From Microdochium bolleyi (taxonomy: Eukaryota > Ascomycota > Sordariomycetes > Xylariales > Microdochiaceae), in assembly GCA_001566295.1 (NCBI GenBank), contig KQ964248.1:806001-870000 (forward strand): DNA of 64,000 bases. The letters are read 5' to 3'. Positions 38,483 to 50,393 of this stretch are shown piece after piece. Position 1 is the first letter of the stretch; every line of letters starts with the position of its first letter. The notes under the pieces are model-generated. The model saw only the letters and a program-made list of their open reading frames with translations, was not told the origin of the DNA and ran no database searches. Position numbers and translations under genes: made by a program.

Positions 38483-41400
38483 TGAGCGTCCGAGTGCAAT
38501 AATTCCTTCGAAGTTCGTAAAGCCGTTGCAAGCACTCAAGCTCGGGCTTTGTCACCACTGACTCAAGTTAGCAGCTTGTACAGCCCTGGTCAAGTCTCTA
38601 GAATCTGACCTTGATCTTGCCTGTGGTGTAAAGCCACCCAACTCACGGGACATATCGGCCAAGGACCACTGCAAGATGTGCATGCGGCTCGTCGATGACC
38701 TGTTCGACAGGCAAGCTGCGAGTATGTGATTGCGAGCGGTACTGTGTCACATAAGAGCGGCGGCTGATAGAACGTCGCGCTCGATCCCCACCAAATAAGC
38801 GTGCCCCTGGGTAACGTTTGGTGAAATGGATGCAGACCGGTCTTCCCCTTACCCCAGAGTCTGCTGGGCAAATACCCATTCCTTTGCGTCGAGAGGCGCC
38901 GGGAGCGTGCACCATATTGCTGCGCGTGCCGAGTCATACGAACCAATTGCCCACTCATCCCGATCACCATACAGGTGGTGGCCAAAGCAATGGCTGTTGA
39001 CCTGTGCATTTGCGAAGCCTTATGCGAGACATATCACGATACACCGATTAAGTCAACCTCGCTGGTCACCAGCTGTGATCCCGTGAGTCGTCTCCAGATA
39101 AGCTCCACTCGCGTATGGTACGATGTGACTTTGCCCTCAGACAGATTCAAGTGACCAGGGTGGAACCCTGCTTTCATCATGGCCTCAGATGTCAGCAGGA
39201 TCTTGAATATCTGACTGCGATGGAGCTCCGCGTCACGGGTCTGCCTTCTGCCATGCATTGTTTAAGTCTGCCCTTGAGCTCCCGAGTTGTGCTATATGAT
39301 GTTCATTCCGGCATGCAGCATTTTCGTCAGTCTATCGCGCGTTGGTACCATTCGTGAGTTTAAGCCTGATGACTGTCATCAGCTCAGGTCAGTGGCACAG
39401 GAGACCGTACCATGATTTCATTTGAGCGGAAGGGCGATCGTGTTCGGAAAAGCGATCAGGCAAACGCAGTAGGCGATCGTATGTAGGTACTCGGTCCATG
39501 CCACAGACGTACGTTTCATGGAATGTCGAGTCTGCAAGCAGCACACCATGAGTTTCCTGCACATCGGCACGTTTCTCGGCGGAAAGCTGCTCGTGGCCTT
39601 GCAAAATGCCCTTGGCCAGCCAATCAAACCTGACTGAGGCTGACAGGGCACCCATGAGAGGGGTGAACGCAGTATATCTGTGCGTCACGTTACATCGATG
39701 CCCAAAAGCCGCCCATTCGTTCTCGAGAGGACATCGATACTGCTGTAAGAGACGTCCGGAGTAGTCTTTCATGAATGATGTTGTAGACAAGGATATCGGG
39801 AAAATGGTGGCATCTTCGTTATGCTTCCAGTGCGATGACTTTCGTGATGGTCGTCACTGGCCCACTCGGATGTACAGGCGTGCAATTGTCCTCCATATGA
39901 TTCGACAGTGGCCCGTGTCTCGTCGCTTCTGCTTTGGAGAGAGTTGTGCTAGAAACTTTGTTGCTGGATCGCTGGCACACTGGCGATCGTTTGTCGAGGC
40001 ACGGGAAGTTGGCCTTGTCAAGGCTGCCATGCGACAAGGCGAAGTGTAATCAGGTTGGCGAGCTCGGTTTCCGCAGATCAGGGCAAGCCCAAAATCGGCG
40101 GCAGGGATCGTGATCGGAGGGTGGTAACCCGCACCTGGCAGGCGTTAAAGGCTGGGGAAGTGGGAGGGCACCCAACAACCGCTTTGTGGAGGGAATGAGA
40201 ACCTTGCGCTGCTCCGAGGTTTAGTCGATGTTGTGTAAGCCGGCCGGAGTACAGACCCTGTGACGTCGCCTTTGCTGAGAACAAAACCATCGTTGGGGCT
40301 GCCAAAGCTCGAGATGCCGTTCCACACACGCCGGTGAATCTGGTTGAGATGCAAGGTCGAGATCGGGTTTGAGCAGCCTCCCACATATCCTGTTGACTGT
40401 CCAGATGATAGATACAGCATTCTTGTCTCCGACCTCATGATGTAGCTTCAGACACAATATCCAGCAGTCTCATCGATGATTGAGCTGCTGTCCAAGGGTG
40501 TACTCGGTCGAAAAGCAAGGTACAGAGTATGCTCATTCCTGCCTGCAAATTCGGAGGTGGAGTCGAGTCAGAAAGAAGAGGGAGGGGGCTGGTCTCGCGG
40601 AGCCTGCTAGGGCCTTGGTACCCGCGTCACAAAAGTTCCCGGCTTGGACTGGCCTCGACAGGGTCCGACATGACCTGATCTCGACATCATTGAAGGTGAC
40701 AAGTTCTTATAAGTCTGGCTGACACCAAACATAAGTCCCTGTGAGCATAGTGCGAAGACGTGACCATAGAAGGTCTTCGAAACCGCACACGAGTGAGATG
40801 ATGTTGACGACATGGTGCTTGAGCAGTTCCCGCATCGTGATCAGTCGTTGAGCCTGGTAGCAGGCATGTTAACCTAGGACGCACTGACGCACACGGCACC
40901 AGATCACTCGGCCGATTCCGTACCTGGTTGGTGCCGGACAAGGCTTCGTCTGTATTTACTCCATAGCCTTAGGACTTGCTTCCCTCAGAGTGATCTTGTT
41001 GCGGCGACTCAATGAGTGATCTCGTGGGGTGGCGCAGATCCAACGGGTTCTCGGCCCTGCTCATGGGGGTGCTTATTCAACGGCGATGAACCAGGATAGA
41101 GGCGACCAATCACGTCGAGCTGCCCTCGGACGGCCTTCTTGACTGAGTATGGTGCTCTCATGCCCATGCTCCCAAAGTGGAGATGGTAGCCGGGGTGTTG
41201 CGACTGCCGTTAAAGCCACCATGTTGCCTGCCTCCGTCCAGCGCTCCCGAGGCACGCTCAATGGTCCGGCTCTTGGCTGTGCATGGGGTGCAGACCGAGC
41301 AGGCCAGGCGCGTCGCAGGGTTCCGGGGTGTTGATCTTCAGAGCAGAGTCGTAGCGACGGCCTTGGTGGTCGATCTGAAAATTGTCCGGCTCGACAAGCC

Positions 41401-43394
41401 AGCAAGGACATCCTTGTGTGCTGCTGGTGAGGCACGGGCGGCAACCCTTGGTCGCTTGCAGTGCTCATGTGGCGCCTCCTTTCGCAAGATCGCTACTGAC
41501 CGGGAGTGCTCGGGATCGGAGAGCACAGAGGCAGATGCTTATGGATCGTGGGGAGGTGGGCGATGGCGTTGGTAGAAGTTAATGGCCAGGCGTGGTCGTC
41601 GTGCCCCAGGCCGTACGGAATGACCAGAAATGACTGACTGCACGAGTAGACGAGCGAGCTGCCTGTCGTGTGGGCACACCCTCCTCAATCTAGGGTAGGA
41701 TTGGATTGAAGCCGCCGGGGGCAGTCTGGTGTGAAGGGGCAGGAGCGACCTTTCCTAGAGCTGTCGACGCGGCAGCTACGCGAACTGCAGGCGGCATTCT
41801 TGACAGGCAAGCGCGGCTCGGCGCGGAGGGGCCCAGAGCTGCAAGTATTCCCTGAGCTCGTCCCTCCCAACCGGCGGTCTCCCGCCCGCATGCTATCATC
41901 CCACTGCTCCCACCTACCCCCTCGACGCTAGGATCATGGTCAGGCACATTGTTCTGCGGCGAGTCGACCAGTGCCGGGACATCACGCCACGGCCGCATTG
42001 GCGCCGTAACAAGCTCCCCAGGAGGTACATACACCACACGCTCCGCCCTAGGGCTTATCAGCACCTGTGCTGCGTGTGCATCTCCTGTGTGCTATGCTCA
42101 AGTATGCTCTCTGCCCAGAGTGAGCACAAGGTGAGTAGACGCACGCGCCAAGACGGCGGCTCCAGATCGGGCAAGTCGTGCTCTACGGCGGCTGGCTTGA
42201 CGAGGGCCCAGCTCGTTTTCGCATCCTCGACTGGTGGCAGCGCCGCAACTTTCGACAAGCCTGTATGTCTGCCGTAGCAAAGGTGCTCTCACTTCGCTCG
42301 AGGTAGGCTAGCCGCAAGTCCCGCTTCTAGGCTTTGGAGCTTCCGAATCTTGACGCCTAAACTTTCCTGCCCCGCGCACAGGAGCGCGAGGACAAAGGCA
42401 TTGTCTGTAGCGTCAGGTCCGAGTCAGCACGGACAAGCTATCAAACCCCGGTTCCTATTGCGGGACATGTGAGAAGGGGCAAGGCAGGGCTCGGATTAGT
42501 CTGGCTATGCGACTAGCCTTCGGTTTCCCCTACGGTCGCCTCGAGCTCTGTGCAGAGATTCCCAACCAGCACGTGGAGATCGCATGTGGCGAGAAATGAT
42601 CAGCCAACTTCCGACCAGCCCACGACATCAGCATACTGCGTACATATTACGGGACTCCTTGTTTCGGGCATCTTTCCGCATAGCAAGTAAATCTCCGAGT
42701 GCTAGCGCCGTTCTCGGGTGGGCAAATGCTCCTCGCCTGCTTGGCTTGCTGTCTGCACATGGGCATTCGCTTTTGCGCCGCAGGGTCTCAACCCGCAGGG
42801 CAATCTCTCTTCAGCATGCATTGCGACCACGCGAGTTCGATAAAAGGCACAAAGGGCTGGTGCAACTGCCGCACGCACCCACAGCTTCAGCATGGCGAGC
42901 GTCTGTCATGCCGCGGAGAACACCACAGTCGGGGGGCAGAGTGCTGGATGCAGGCATGCATTGGCTCGGCACTTGGGGCTAGCGTCTCTCCCACTTGTCC
43001 AGCATGCAGCCTGACCACAACTCACGTCTCCCTCCGCGCAGACATCGCGAAGCCACATAAGGTATGTACGAGCAATGCAGACTCGACAGTGGCCCCGTAG
43101 CACGAGGGATCTTGCGCCGCTGGAGGCGAAAGTGAACAACCCTGTTGGGGGCCAGGGCGCCAACATCAGGAACGGACAGGGCAGGGTCAGGTTATCGAGT
43201 GGGTTCCTCTGGGCGGTTACTCCACGCCCCGTTCAAGGCCGCTGACCCCCGTGTCTCTAGCCAACCTCTGGTCGACCTGCCTTTCGTGTCCTTTTATCCG
43301 CACTGCCTGCAGATGGCCACAGCGAGGGTCGACTGCTTCAACAATGGTCCCCAGCGGTTCAAGGGCGTGACTCCTGCTTCCCCGCTTCAATGAC

Positions 43395-43628
43395 TGGCAC
43401 ACCCCTCGGATCAGCATGCAAACGGCCAGACCGGGGTGCTCATGACGAGCCGGCAGATGAAGAAGGTTGTGGCCGCGGGTAGCCTCCTCGGCCTCTACCC
43501 GCCGCTGCCCATCATGCCCGGGATGGGCTCGGTGCACCCTTCGCGAGCCATCCGCGCCAGGAGCAGATCGCGGCCATGCTCAGCACTGCCAGCAGCTCGG
43601 CGTTGACCTCGAGTGGCTCCAAAGCGTG
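43395..43628 (+). pseudogene. coding-like island, frame-broken (possible gene relic)
   Basis: From about 43395 one frame reads with strong C/G third-position bias through MTSRQMKKVVAAGS and LLGLYPPLPIMPGMGS. Near 43530 the coding signal moves to another frame, which reads GAPFASHPRQEQIAAMLS and TASSSALTSSGSKA before a TGA near 43627. There are no stops in the favoured segments and the codon bias resembles the real genes nearby. The frames cannot be joined by a normal GT..AG intron that I can see. It may be a decayed gene fragment, or an upstream exon region of the NDT80-like gene with a splice I have missed. I do not recognise the protein. Confidence 0.25.
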
Positions 43629-44253
43629 ACCGCAATAAAGCAACGGAGAATTCATGGTGAGCTCGAGGGAGAAGAGCGCGCCTCACAAGAGCACAAGAAC
43701 AGGGATGGCAATGTTCAAGCTTGTGGATGGAACTTCTGGTGCTAGGTATCCCCTCTCGTCCAGGAGGACCTCCACTCCGGCCACTTCCTAGTTCGGCGGC
43801 ACATATCATAACATGACCGGTATCACTGGACACCTGTCAGAGGTACCGGTCCAGGCTCGCTCTCTTATGGCCAGGATCCTCGAGGCCATACTTGTCCAGG
43901 TGTTTCCCCCACCATCCTTGCAGGCCCTGGACAGTACTAAGCCTTGCCTGCGGCTTTGCTTCTGACTGGCCGCCCACACTCACTACACCTTTGTGTGTAT
44001 ACAAGTACTTGGTGTATGCCGGACTTCTTCTCTAGAAAACTCCTACTTCACCTATGCCCATCACGATCTATCCGCCAGGTCCATCATTCCTCGCCGCCTT
44101 GTACGCATCATTGGGACAAGAAGAACAGCGCGTCTCAACGACACGGTGCTGGTCAGAGTGCCTGAAGACGTGCTTGGTCGCATCCCCGCGAATACTCCGA
44201 CGTCTTTGTCGCCTTCCCAACGTCAAGCAAGAGTCGATACAAGAGGTGCTCCT

Positions 44254-46438
44254 ATGTCCGTCACAGCGACCTTGACGGCGACCATGGCAGAGTTGAAGCC
44301 AGAGCCTGCCCACAGCGGCCTCTGGTCCAACTATGGAGCGTCTGTCCCTTTGTCGGCTCGCTTCCCTAGTGCAGTCGACACTTTACTCACGCAGCCCTCG
44401 CCCACAACAACGCAACATGCAGGGCGACCAAGAACGCACCAAGGCTCCATAGATCATGCCTATCCTTATCCTCGATATCAGCCGGAGGAGCATGATGCTT
44501 ACGGAAGACAACCACCATCGCAGCAGTCACTGCCTCACCAGCACAGCTTTCCCAACTTGAAGCGCCCATATGATCACGGCGAGCAGCCTCCATACCAAGA
44601 AATCATTCAGGATCTACGAGACGATGGATCAAAATTGACAGTAAACCACGACCAGAAGCTTCTGTCCTTCCGCAAGGTACAAGACAAGCACACGATTGTC
44701 GATCAACACGGCCGCATGCAGCAGCTCGAGTTAGCCGCACAGCTCCACGGCATGTTCTTCTTGTCGGAAATGCCGGCATCCACGAGCGAGGGGTCAATGC
44801 TCCAGCCCGAGTTGACTTGCTACCGGCGGAACCTCTTTCAGATTAGTGGTTCACTGGTCACCCCAAGAGGCCAGTTGTCGGTGATACTTGGCGACAGTGG
44901 CGAGACAGTCGCTGTGACAAACACAGAGGTCACCATCTCTGCTATAGAATCTGTCGACGGCCACGCTGTGCGCCTGATCGTCATTCCATGGAAAACACCA
45001 CCGCCCAACTCGCAGGAGCTGCCCCAAACATCGGACCAGGAACCACCTTCTCTGCCGTTGATCCCATTCTCTGATGATGGCCAAGAGATCGAGGGGGAGC
45101 TAGCAATGTACCCAATCGGCTGGCGGCGCTTGCAATTCCGCATGTAAGTCTTGAGCAATAGCAGCTCAATTGTGAGTCGGAGCAAAGGTCTTCTGCTAAC
45201 ATCTCGTCATAGCGCCACTGCGAACAACGGACGGCGGAAGGAGCTCCAGCAACACTTTGTGCTGCACCTGAAGGTGGTTGGGACACTCGCCAACGGAACC
45301 AAGGTTGTGCTCACCGAGTCCCACACGGCTCCCATCGTAGTTCGGGGACGCAGTCCACGAAACTTCCAGGCTAGGAAAGAGATTCCTCTGTTGGGGTCGA
45401 GCGCGGGCTCACGAGGTCAAGCTTTAGTCGAGTCGGGCATTGGAATCGTCGCAGGTCCCCTGCCCCTGAAGCCACAAGATCCCAAAGCACGCGGGCTGAA
45501 CCTGGAACTACCACGCACGGCCTTCACCTTCAACGCCTCCAAGCTGCCGGGCAGCCCCATGAACATGAGGTCAAAGTAAGTCCATCGCGAACCTTGGTGC
45601 CTTGAAGCATCAGGGCGACATATCATTTACGACCAAGTTCGCTGACAGAAGTAGCTCTTATCCCAGTTGGAACCAGCCAAGCCATTTGCCTCTATCCCAG
45701 ATACCGGCTTCAGGGACCACGAACTACCCGCCGCCGACCGCGGATCCTTATCACAAGATGCCTCTGTCAGCTGCGCCATCTTATCCCTCTGAGCCGCAAG
45801 AACTGCCACTTCAGTCGCCACTGCAACCTGTCGGTTTGAATCTTGGTGCTGGAGAGCATAACTCGCAACCTCAACCTCAATCAAACATGAGAGGCTCTTA
45901 TAGCTACTCCCACGCCACATCCGCGCCGCCGCCACTGTCCATAACCACTACCACGTTGGGTGGCTCGGATCACGGCCTAAGCGTTCCGAGATACGTAGAC
46001 TCGAGCTCCCGACCGACGAAAAGTCCACGTCATCCGAACCAGCAATCTGTGCACAGCATACACAGCAGCAGCGCATTGAACAGCGACGCAAGTTCTGAGT
46101 ACCGTTTCGGCCCATCGCCGTATGGTCAGGTCAGCAGCGGTGGCGCCACCGATACGTACGGCGCGCATGATAGCAACGCCCACACATCAAGTCCAGCAGT
46201 CCAGCAGCCTTCATCCAGAGACTACTACCCACCTACCGCCTCGTGGACGACCTCGGCCGGTGAAGCCACCAACACTACCGTCTCATCGTACAGCAACGTG
46301 CTGGGCGACACCACGAGACCATACGGATTCGCCACTGACCCGTACAAATCCGGACATTCCACACACAACAAAAACGATCATACGACCACCGGCAGCTATC
46401 CTGCGGGCATGCAAACCTACTCTTGGAGCCCGACTTGA
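44254..46438 (+). CDS. NDT80/PhoG-like transcription factor (VIB-1/XprG family)
   Basis: Family members bind DNA through an Ig-like NDT80 fold. In Neurospora VIB-1 and Aspergillus XprG they control extracellular proteases, the response to starvation and heterokaryon-incompatibility cell death. Three exons, 44254-45143, 45213-45575 and 45649-46438, give 680 aa; introns are 69 and 73 bp. The NDT80 domain covers about residues 125-350: LLSFRKVQDKHTIVD, ELTCYRRNLFQISGSL, then IGWRRLQF/RIATANNGRRK across intron 1, VLTESHTAPIVVRGRSPRNF. The C-terminal half is rich in Ser, Pro, Thr, Tyr and His, as in VIB-1. The frame is open for 87 codons upstream without an ATG, so the ATG at 44254 (MSVTATLTATMAELKP) is the first usable start. 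An upstream spliced exon is not excluded. Fungi carry two or three paralogues and I cannot say which this is, though length and tail fit VIB-1 best. Confidence 0.88.
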
Positions 46439-48088
46439 GGGGTCACCAAGTCTTTGCGTGGTTATGCTTCTCATTTCAAGCTATTGACCAGGCTGAAACA
46501 GTCTGAACACCAACCACCTGTAATTATCATGCGAGCTGGATTCACGAGGCGCAAGGCGGCTGAGGGGGAGGTATCGTGTCGTTGTCTGGGATTTCGCCTG
46601 CACTATACCTGTTGTTTTTTCCTTTACCCGCAACGTACATATTGCAAATTTTCTACTTCGTACATGGCTGCCCTGTGTGTTTTCTTCAACAGCGGCACAG
46701 AGCCGCGTCCGCGCTTCCCATGCGCTGACATTTCACGGGTGCGGAGTCTCCGGGGAGTTGGTTTGTTTGGGCATACCGGGCGTTGACCGTGGACGCCGAA
46801 TTACTGGGCATGGATGCTCGGCAAGATGAGCTCCATGCGTCCACGTGGGAGGATATAAGGGTTTCCATGCGATGTTCATGTATGCGCACCGTCGCTTTGG
46901 AACACATTGTCGCATTTTCCTTGTACATACTTTGCACGACGAACACGACCCATGTCGCGGGTTTCCGGGCAGAAGGCTCATACTATCACCGGCAACCTTG
47001 CGACAAGAATATATACCTGGCCACATATTACGAGTTGGGTGTCTATGGGGTTTCGATGATTTGCTGAGGTGTTTTGGTTCGCAACGCGGTTGATATAGGC
47101 GGTATTTTGCGCGTTATGCATTGTGCTTCAGAGATAAGATGGGCCTGTTCAATGCTCGGGGCGGCACGGATTTTGGGAGGAAGGGGGAGGGGGGTTCTTC
47201 TTCCCGACGGCGACCACTGCCCCGAGAGATATGCAAGTGCCTGCATTCGATACAATACATGTCTTAAGATATAGATACATATATGAGATCCATTGGGAAT
47301 GATACAGCCGCGCTGCCATGCGTGGCGCAGAAAACAACAATAACAACAACAACAACAACAACAATCGTGCCCTTGTCCGTCAGGAAGACACACTTTCCGC
47401 TCTCGGCCCGTCCGGACCGAGCAGAGCTGGGAAAGTCCCAAGTCATGGGCTTCAAAGTGGATTAGTTCATCGTGACTCCTCTTCCTTTACAAGACATCGT
47501 AGGCGCTGGACAGTCTCTATCATCACAAGTTTGCTCTTCCATTTCTTCTGGACCTGGCCAACGGAGGTTGGTTAATCATTGTCGCTTCCATGGTTTTGGG
47601 GACAGGGCGACGTGTCTAGATAGCGGAGGTAAGCGCAGCCGCCTTTCGCCCACCCGGGCTCCGCCCCACACAAGCCCGCGGGAGGTGTAGTGCAAGTGTC
47701 GGGTGCAGGTAGTGTAGGTGAAGAGCGCCCGAACGGCGGCTCCACCAGCACCAGCCAGCCAGTGAGTAGCCTTGCGCAAGGCAAGGTGCAAGCAGCAGCG
47801 CGAAAAATGCAGCAATCATTCCTGGTGGGTCCCACCCGACGTGCCTGCTTGCTTGCTTGCTGATGCTGCTGGTCTTTTTCATCAACCCGGTGCTTGGGAG
47901 AGTGTGTGCAACATACTACGTACAGCAGCAATCAGCCTCGGCTGTCTTTTTCTGAATCAGCCCTTGTGTTCCACACCTGCCGGGAGCGCAATCTGCCGAG
48001 AATACCCCGTGCGGACTTGGGGATCCTGGTGCCTTCGGAGAACGAGCTGGCCACATACAAACCCTGATATTCTTCGAGGGCGTGCGAG
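46439..48088. other. 1.65-kb intergenic region between NDT80-like and DUF2011-like genes
   Basis: 3' flank of the transcription factor gene followed by the promoter of the next gene. It contains an AAC microsatellite at 47333-47365 and a TTGC-repeat run near 47847. No motif-bearing ORF or RNA gene is visible. Confidence 0.5.
47333..47365 (+). repeat. (AAC)n microsatellite
   Basis: About eleven AAC units with one AAT interruption, intergenic. Simple-sequence repeat. Confidence 0.85.
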
Positions 48089-49138
48089 ATGTTTGAGCTC
48101 CCTGATGCAAAGAGGTACGTACGATGAGCACCGCTAAACCCTTCTGTGCCCCGGCCGCCGGGAGGGAGAGACCCTCGGGATGTTTGTGTGGGTGTGTCAC
48201 CAATTAGATGCAGAGTGCGCTGACCGAGATACGTCAGGGTGCGCCGGGAGGACCTGTACGACTCCTCAGGGAGCGACGGCGAGGGCGGTGGCAGAGACGA
48301 GGAGGCGGACGCGGCGCTGCGGAGCAAGCTGAACGCGCACCTCGCGGGGCTGCTGGACCTGGATATCCCGGCCACGAGGGACGATACACCGGCACGGACA
48401 AAGGGTCTGGACCAGTCGCGGCACGCACAGCAGCTGTCGTCAAGGCCAAACGGCGACGATCATGGCGGCGCTGGCGAGGATGAGGAGATGGACGCCGCCG
48501 CCGACGACGACGAAGAGCCGGTCGAGTTCGCATTCCGGCTGTTCAGTGGCGAGGACCCGTCCCAAAAGGTCGTGCTCGACAAGCAGCAGGACGAGACCGC
48601 CGATGCCGTGGGCGGCGGGGGGTTTGTCGTGCCCAGGCGGCCGGACTCGCACTACATTGCGCAAGACCCTTCAGGGGACGCGCTCGACAGGTTCAGAGCA
48701 GCTGCGGTGAGCTTCGACTATCTCCTCGCGGACGCGGGCCGGCGGGGCAGATGGGGCGTCGAGAAGCCGTGGAAGGTCACGACCATCACCGTCACCACGA
48801 CGAGGAAGACCAAGGACGGCAAGGGCCAGGCGCTGGTGGGGATGATAGCCGGCAGCGGCGAGCCCAGAACGGGTAAAAAGCGGCCCGGCAAGAAGCGCCG
48901 GATTGTCCTGCGGACGCGGGTCAAGGCGAAGAAGGAGAAGGAGGTCGCCGCCCAGCGGCACGCCGTGGACAAGGAGCAGCACGCTCTCGAGAAGAAGAAG
49001 AGGCTGAACCGCGCGAAGAAGCTCAAGCGCAGGGCCAAGGCCAAGGAGCAGAAGCAGCAGGGTGAAGGCGGCGGAGGAGGAGACGACGAGTCGGGCGACG
49101 ATGATGGCGGCGATGGGAAGAGCGTCGGCTCTAGCTGA
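48089..49138 (+). CDS. fungal-specific protein resembling DUF2011, nuclear-looking
   Basis: Function unknown. A 26-base first exon (48089-48114, coding MFELPDAK plus two bases of Arg9) is spliced over a 123-bp intron to 48238-49138, giving 308 aa. The join restores MFELPDAKRVRREDLYDSSG, which I recall as typical of the DUF2011 family of fungal proteins; I could not check this. Centre: EEPVEFAFRLFSGEDPSQKVVL, then RPDSHYIAQDP and a segment ending in WGVEKPWKVTTITV. The C-terminal third is very Lys/Arg-rich (TGKKRPGKKRRIVLR and a KKKRLNRAKKLKRRAKAK coiled-coil-like stretch) and ends in a Gly/Asp-rich acidic tail. The basic blocks look like nuclear or nucleolar signals, so a ribosome-biogenesis or RNA role is plausible but unproven. 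It converges on the dehydrogenase gene, with 229 bp between stops. Confidence 0.85.
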
Positions 49139-49367
49139 GCACGTGCCAGAGAAGATACGGCCAGTTTATAAGCAGACTTTCGTATCCATGCTTCCATGTC
49201 AACAATCTGCAGAGCCTCCCTCAAGAGGGGGCGTGCTGCTGTGGCGTTGGGCATACAAAGCTGTCAACCAACAACTTCACTTGTGACTCAAAAAGTGTCT
49301 GTTGCATCTGAGCAAATTTTCAATTGCTTGGGACCATGTCTTTTTTCTTTGATTTACATCTATACGT

Positions 49368-50393
49368 CTAGTAATCGTAGAAGCCCTTGCCGCTCTTCTT
49401 GCCCATCCAGCCCGCGTCGACCATCTTGGCGAGCAGGACGCTGGGGCGATACTTGGAGTCGCCTGTCTCGGTGTGGAGGACCTTCATGATGGCCAGGCAG
49501 GTGTCGAGGCCGATGAAGTCTGCGAGCTGGAGAGGGCCCATGGGCACGTTGGTGCCGTTCTTCATGATGGCGTCGATGGAGTCGCGGTCGCCGACGCCGG
49601 TCTCGAGGCAGATGACGGCCTCGTTGATGTACGGCATGAGGATGCGGTTCGCCAAGAACCCGGGGGAGTCGGCAGACACGGAGGTGATCTTGCCCATGGC
49701 CTTGCAGAACTCGACGGCGGTCTCGAGCGTCTCGGCGCTGGTCTGCAGGCCGCTGATGATCTCGACGCCCTTCTGCACAGGTACCGGGTTCATGAAGTGG
49801 GTCGAGACGACGCGCGAGCTGGCCGAGGTGTCCTTGGGGTCCTTTGTCGTGGCGGCGGCGATCTTGGTGATTGATATCGACGAGGTGTTTGTCGCGAGGA
49901 TGGCGTGGCTCGGGCACACCTGAGCGAGCTTGGCGAAGATGTCGAACTTGAGCTGCGGGATCTCGGGCACGGCCTCGATGACGAAGTCGACGCCGCCGAG
50001 CTCCTCGATCGAGGTCGTCGGCCGTAGCAGGCCGCGGGCCTTGTCGGCCTGCTCCTGGGTGATGCGCGACTTGGACACGTCCTTGGAAAGCAGCTTGTCT
50101 GCGAAGCCCATGCCCTTGTCCAGCGAGGCCTGCGACGAGTCGACCAGCGTCACGGGCACGCCGGCCTTCTGTGCCGCAACCAGCGCGATTCCCAACCCCT
50201 GGGAGCGGTGGCAGTGTGGTCAGTAAGTGATGGCCACTGTGTCACATGTCAGAGGGGGGGCTCTCACCATCTGGCCGGCGCCGATGACACCCAGAGACTT
50301 CACCTGAGCCGCATTGCGGATGGAGCTGGAGCTGAAGAGGCGTGCCTGCCCGGCGAGCTGGGCGGCCGCCTTCCTGCCGAGATAACTTGCCAT
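49368..50393 (-). CDS. mitochondrial L-3-hydroxyacyl-CoA (3-hydroxybutyryl-CoA) dehydrogenase
   Basis: Oxidises L-3-hydroxyacyl-CoA to 3-ketoacyl-CoA with NAD+ in beta-oxidation of short and medium chains. Two exons, 50393-50268 and 50198-49368, with a 69-bp intron, give 318 aa, the length of the stand-alone HADH family. The first about 29 residues (MASYLGRKAAAQLAGQARLF, then SSSSIRNA) are basic and amphipathic, a mitochondrial presequence. The Rossmann motif GVIGAGQMGLGIAL is split by the intron after Met42, and VTLVDS supplies the acidic residue that binds the NAD ribose. The catalytic His176 (STHFMNPVPV) and Glu188 (VEII) keep the 12-residue spacing of the human enzyme. The C-terminal domain reads GFLANRILMPYINEA and GPLQLADFIGLDT, and ends KSGKGFYDY. 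Confidence 0.95.

Larger units (their letters stand above)
30747..44253. other. 13.5-kb gene desert upstream of the NDT80-like gene
   Basis: No protein gene could be assembled in this interval. Base composition stays close to that of the rest of the window rather than AT-rich, so it does not look like a RIP-mutated transposon graveyard. Notable contents: the degenerate tandem repeat at about 32.13-32.64 kb, a TGTACGTACA palindrome at 38473-38482, a half palindrome at 35293-35301, and a coding-like island at about 43.40-43.63 kb. Open frames up to about 174 codons appear on both strands without motifs. Long 5' regulatory DNA, an extended 5' UTR or lncRNAs are the likeliest contents. Confidence 0.5.

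Noticed and set aside
30747..44253. transposon graveyard as the cause of the desert
   Set aside because: No reverse transcriptase, transposase or terminal repeats seen, and the DNA is not AT-rich as RIP-mutated elements would be.
44254..46438. velvet-domain (VelB/VosA) identity for the transcription factor
   Set aside because: Velvet motifs are absent, while CYRRNLFQISGSL and APIVVRGRSPRNF are NDT80-type.
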